From JAGVPT01 sp964642725 (GTDB lineage: Bacteria > Bacteroidota > Ignavibacteria > UBA10030 > UBA8401): a stretch of DNA of 64,000 bases. A program made the position numbers and the translations under genes. Shown piece after piece: positions 61,647-64,000 of this stretch. A model generated the notes under the pieces. It saw only the letters and a program-made list of their open reading frames with translations. It did no database searches and was not told the DNA's origin. The stretch spans positions 5,173 to 69,172 of the forward strand of contig CAZXQG010000015.1 of assembly GCA_964642725.1 (NCBI GenBank). The letters run 5' to 3'. How positions within the stretch are numbered: the stretch's first letter is position 1; each line of letters starts with the position of its first letter.

Positions 61647-62873
61647 TTATTCCCACCGAATCGCTTCAGCCGGGAGAAGTGCCGCCGCGCGCCTTGCCGG
61701 ATACACCGTCGCGGCATAACTCAAGCCAAGTGCCGCTATCGCAACTGAAAGAAAATCCGACCAATGCACTTCAATCGGTATCGCTGGTATAATGTACACC
61801 GTTGGATCCAGTGCAAATAGATGATACTGCATTTGCAAAAAACAAACAATAAGCCCCAAGACGCTTCCTGCAATCGTCCCGATCAGGCCGATCAGCAGTC
61901 CTTCAAACTGAAAAATCGAAATCACGTCTCGATTCGTCGCGCCCATTGCTTTCAAAATTCCGATGTCGCGCGTTTTCTCTATCACCGACATCGTTAGCGA
62001 GCCTAAAAGATTGAACGTTGCCACGCCGACAATCAAGCACAAAATAATGTATGCCAACCAGCGTTCGATCTTCATCACTGAATAGAGATCTTTGTGTAAA
62101 TCGTACCACGTCAGCACCCGGAACATCGAAGGGAATTTTTCCTCAATTTTGCTTTTCATCGTTTCAGCGTCGTCAATGTGCGTAAACCGAACTTCATATC
62201 CGCTGATATTCTCTCCGGTCTGAAACAGCTTCTGCGCGGATTGTAATGACACATAGCCGTACAGTGCGTCGTATTCCTTGTTGTTCGATTCATAAATGCC
62301 GGCAACCCTAAATAATCGAACGATTGGTGTGCCAAACCCCAGGAGGGCACGCCGGGAACCGGCAGGACTTATCGCGAGCACACTATCTCCCGTTACAATG
62401 CCGAGCCTGTCTGCCAGCGTCATGCCGACAACCATATCTTGAGCCGTGGAATCCTGAAAATTGAGTTCTCCCAAAACGATGTTTCTCTTTACGCCCACCA
62501 CTTTGTCGACGCTGGACGCTTCAAGCCCGCGGACAAATACAACTTTACTTTGACTTTTCGACACGATCATTGCTTTGCCGCTGACAAATGCTCCTGCTCC
62601 GCTCACAGTTTGGTCGCTATGAAGCATTTGTGAAAGCCTCTCGACATTTTCCGGCGAAGTATGTTCAGTGAGTTCAACACGGAGGTGAGGGTCGAAGCCG
62701 ATCAAAATTGAGGTCACTAATCCGTTGAAGCCGTTGAAAACGGACAACACTACAATGAGCGCGGCAACACCGATGGTAATACCAACGATCGAAATCATCG
62801 AGATAACCGTGATGAAACCCGCTTCCTTTTTGGAAAAAAGGTACCGCTTTGCTATGAAAGACTTAAATGACAT
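61647..62873 (-). CDS. Lipoprotein-releasing permease (LolC/LolE type)
   Basis: From the ATG at 62873, which shares one base with the stop of the upstream permease gene (TAATG), the protein has 408 residues. It has the LolC/E topology: one N-terminal helix (VISMISIVGITIGVAALIVV, followed by LSVFNGF), a large periplasmic domain, and three C-terminal helices with the FtsX motif MSVIEKTRDIGILKAMGATN and a last loop ending YPARRAAALLPAEAIRWE. A longer frame extends upstream, but it overlaps the neighbour by 198 bases and lacks support. It pairs with the other permease to form the LolCDE membrane part. Confidence 0.93.
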   Translation of the reverse strand: MSFKSFIAKRYLFSKKEAGFITVISMISIVGITIGVAALIVVLSVFNGFNGLVTSILIGFDPHLRVELTEHTSPENVERLSQMLHSDQTVSGAGAFVSGKAMIVSKSQSKVVFVRGLEASSVDKVVGVKRNIVLGELNFQDSTAQDMVVGMTLADRLGIVTGDSVLAISPAGSRRALLGFGTPIVRLFRVAGIYESNNKEYDALYGYVSLQSAQKLFQTGENISGYEVRFTHIDDAETMKSKIEEKFPSMFRVLTWYDLHKDLYSVMKIERWLAYIILCLIVGVATFNLLGSLTMSVIEKTRDIGILKAMGATNRDVISIFQFEGLLIGLIGTIAGSVLGLIVCFLQMQYHLFALDPTVYIIPAIPIEVHWSDFLSVAIAALGLSYAATVYPARRAAALLPAEAIRWE

Positions 62874-64000
62874 TAATGAAACCGTATAGAACGAATTGGA
62901 TCCAACCGGGCCGCGATCGCCGAAGGAATGTACGCCGCAGCGAGGCATAACAAGAACGCGATAGCGGATACTGCTGCAAAGTTCTGCCAATAAAAAAGAA
63001 TCGGAACTTGTGTCATAAAGTAAATGGATGAATTGAGGGAAAGGAGGTGGAAGGTCTGCTGAATCCAGCAAATGCCGAACGCTAGGAGGTCGCCGAGAAT
63101 GGTACCTGTCAATCCTATAAACAAGCCTTCAAACAAAAATATCCTCTTGATATCGCCGTTAGAAGCCCCCATCGATTTGAGGATTCCTATTTGATTCGTC
63201 TTTTCCATCACGACCATCAGCAGAGTTCCGATGATGTTTACTGTTGCGACAAGAATAATTAAACCGAGAATGATCGGCACCGGCTTTTTTTGCAGCTCAA
63301 TCCACGTGAAAAGATTCCTATAGAGCTGAAAAAGAGTCCTCGAATAGTAGGGGTATCCCATCGTGTCCTGGATTTTTTCAGCGACTGCCGGTGCAGTCCC
63401 GATATCTTTCAAGATAACATCAAAGCCGGAGGCGGCGGAGCCGAGCATAAACAATTCCTGCGCAGCAGAAATCTCAGTAAAGAGATACACATCGTCGTAT
63501 TCCGACATCCCCGATTCGTATACTCCAGCTACTATGAAAGGCATAATCTTGGGTTGATGCATTTCATAGTAGCTGCCGGTCAGGCCGAAAACTGCGATTG
63601 TATCGCCGCACTGCGCGTGCAATTTGACGAGGAGCCTTTTTCCGATGACACATGTCGCGATCTCACCTTTGCCGGCACGAAGATCGTACGTTCCCTCGAT
63701 GATATAATTTCTTGTAGTGGTAAGGTCATTGGCCGGTTCAACCCCTTTGACAAGAATGCCTTCCACATCGCTGCCAAAACTCACCATGCCTTCTTTTGAA
63801 ACAAACGGGGAGACTGAGTCAATCTCACTTATCGAACTGCGCATTCGTTCAGCGGCCGCGTCGTAGCTTTTAAAGGTTTGGTTCTGGAATCCCGTTACCT
63901 GAATATGGCTTGTGAACCCCGTCACCTTCGTTTTGATCTCGTGCTCAAAACCGGCGAGAATGGTAAGTGTAATGATGAGAGCCGCAACGCCGAGCGTAAT
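62873..64000 (-). CDS. Lipoprotein-releasing permease (LolC/LolE type), 5' end outside window
   Basis: The frame is open to the window edge (the first visible residues ITLGVAALIITLTILAGFEH form the end of the N-terminal helix typical of LolC/E), so the N-terminus lies beyond 64000. The visible 375 residues include the periplasmic domain and the C-terminal three-helix bundle with MVVMEKTNQIGILKSMGASN and the final YIPSAIAARLDPIRSIRFH. It is first in the visible lolC-lolE-lolD operon. Which paralogue is LolC and which LolE cannot be told here. Confidence 0.93.
   Translation of the reverse strand: MTLGVAALIITLTILAGFEHEIKTKVTGFTSHIQVTGFQNQTFKSYDAAAERMRSSISEIDSVSPFVSKEGMVSFGSDVEGILVKGVEPANDLTTTRNYIIEGTYDLRAGKGEIATCVIGKRLLVKLHAQCGDTIAVFGLTGSYYEMHQPKIMPFIVAGVYESGMSEYDDVYLFTEISAAQELFMLGSAASGFDVILKDIGTAPAVAEKIQDTMGYPYYSRTLFQLYRNLFTWIELQKKPVPIILGLIILVATVNIIGTLLMVVMEKTNQIGILKSMGASNGDIKRIFLFEGLFIGLTGTILGDLLAFGICWIQQTFHLLSLNSSIYFMTQVPILFYWQNFAAVSAIAFLLCLAAAYIPSAIAARLDPIRSIRFH

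Noticed and set aside
62874..63071. 66-residue N-terminal extension of the second Lol permease
   Set aside because: It overlaps the coding end of the upstream permease in another frame; the TAATG start at 62873 gives the normal LolC/E N-terminus.

Overview
The window (about 47% GC by eye, mixed coding strands, one 100-N assembly gap at 57700-57799) looks like a contig from a Bacteroidota/Chlorobi-group bacterium, most likely of the Ignavibacteria/Kryptoniota kind. The main reason is the C-terminal T9SS-type sorting domain of the 46260-49682 product (NYPNPFNPSTKISYQL followed by LKVYDIIGKEVSTL and ASGVYFYRM), which is typical of those lineages. LolCDE-like, OmpA-like and outer-membrane beta-barrel proteins show a diderm envelope. 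Promoters that can be read (TTGACT/TATATT before a tRNA operon, TTGCAA/TATATT before amrS) are ordinary housekeeping-sigma promoters with 17-bp spacers.

Layout. 1-1538: a stand-alone response regulator and an HDOD protein. 1686-3330 (minus): ECF sigma factor, small membrane anti-sigma candidate and Spy/CpxP-like periplasmic protein, translationally coupled. 3751-5470 (plus): Rieske protein, b561-like membrane protein and YceI. 5614-26576 (minus): the most striking part, a 21-kb run of six exported proteins (598, 1052, about 2776, 365, 554 and 1602 aa) rich in DUF11-type beta-sandwiches, with one outer-membrane beta-barrel and one OmpA-like domain. It lies directly downstream of a MerR-type regulator with a degenerate cobalamin-binding domain (26790-27701). 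28006-28503: tRNA operon Gly-Cys-Leu with promoter and terminator. 28604-37763 (minus): housekeeping genes (CYTH, greA, tgt-yajC-ribBA, an LhgO-like oxidase, pdxH, AlkD-like, SRPBCC, DinB, amrS). 38127-42225 (plus): APC permease, H+-pyrophosphatase, tRNA-Phe. 42359-56782: a carbohydrate neighbourhood with an alpha/beta esterase, a SASA-type acetylesterase, a T9SS-exported beta-helix protein, a clan GH-A hydrolase, a CE15-like glucuronoyl esterase and two phosphomannose isomerases. 57140-64000: a PuuD-like membrane protein and a GNAT acetyltransferase cut by the gap, a T9SS-exported metalloprotease-like protein, a pilin-like small protein, and a lolC-lolE-lolD operon that runs off the right edge.

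How the parts fit. The DUF11 operon has the shape of a self-contained surface-structure module. Its first gene is separated from the rest by a strong intercistronic hairpin, which could make its product the most abundant subunit. Four of its proteins end exactly on a terminal DUF11-like beta-sandwich instead of a T9SS domain. The barrel and OmpA-like proteins could supply the outer-membrane and peptidoglycan anchors. I regard this operon as the best candidate for an undescribed system. The esterases, GH-A enzyme and PMIs suggest use of decorated plant polysaccharide (glucuronoxylan or mannan), but no SusC/SusD pair is in the window.
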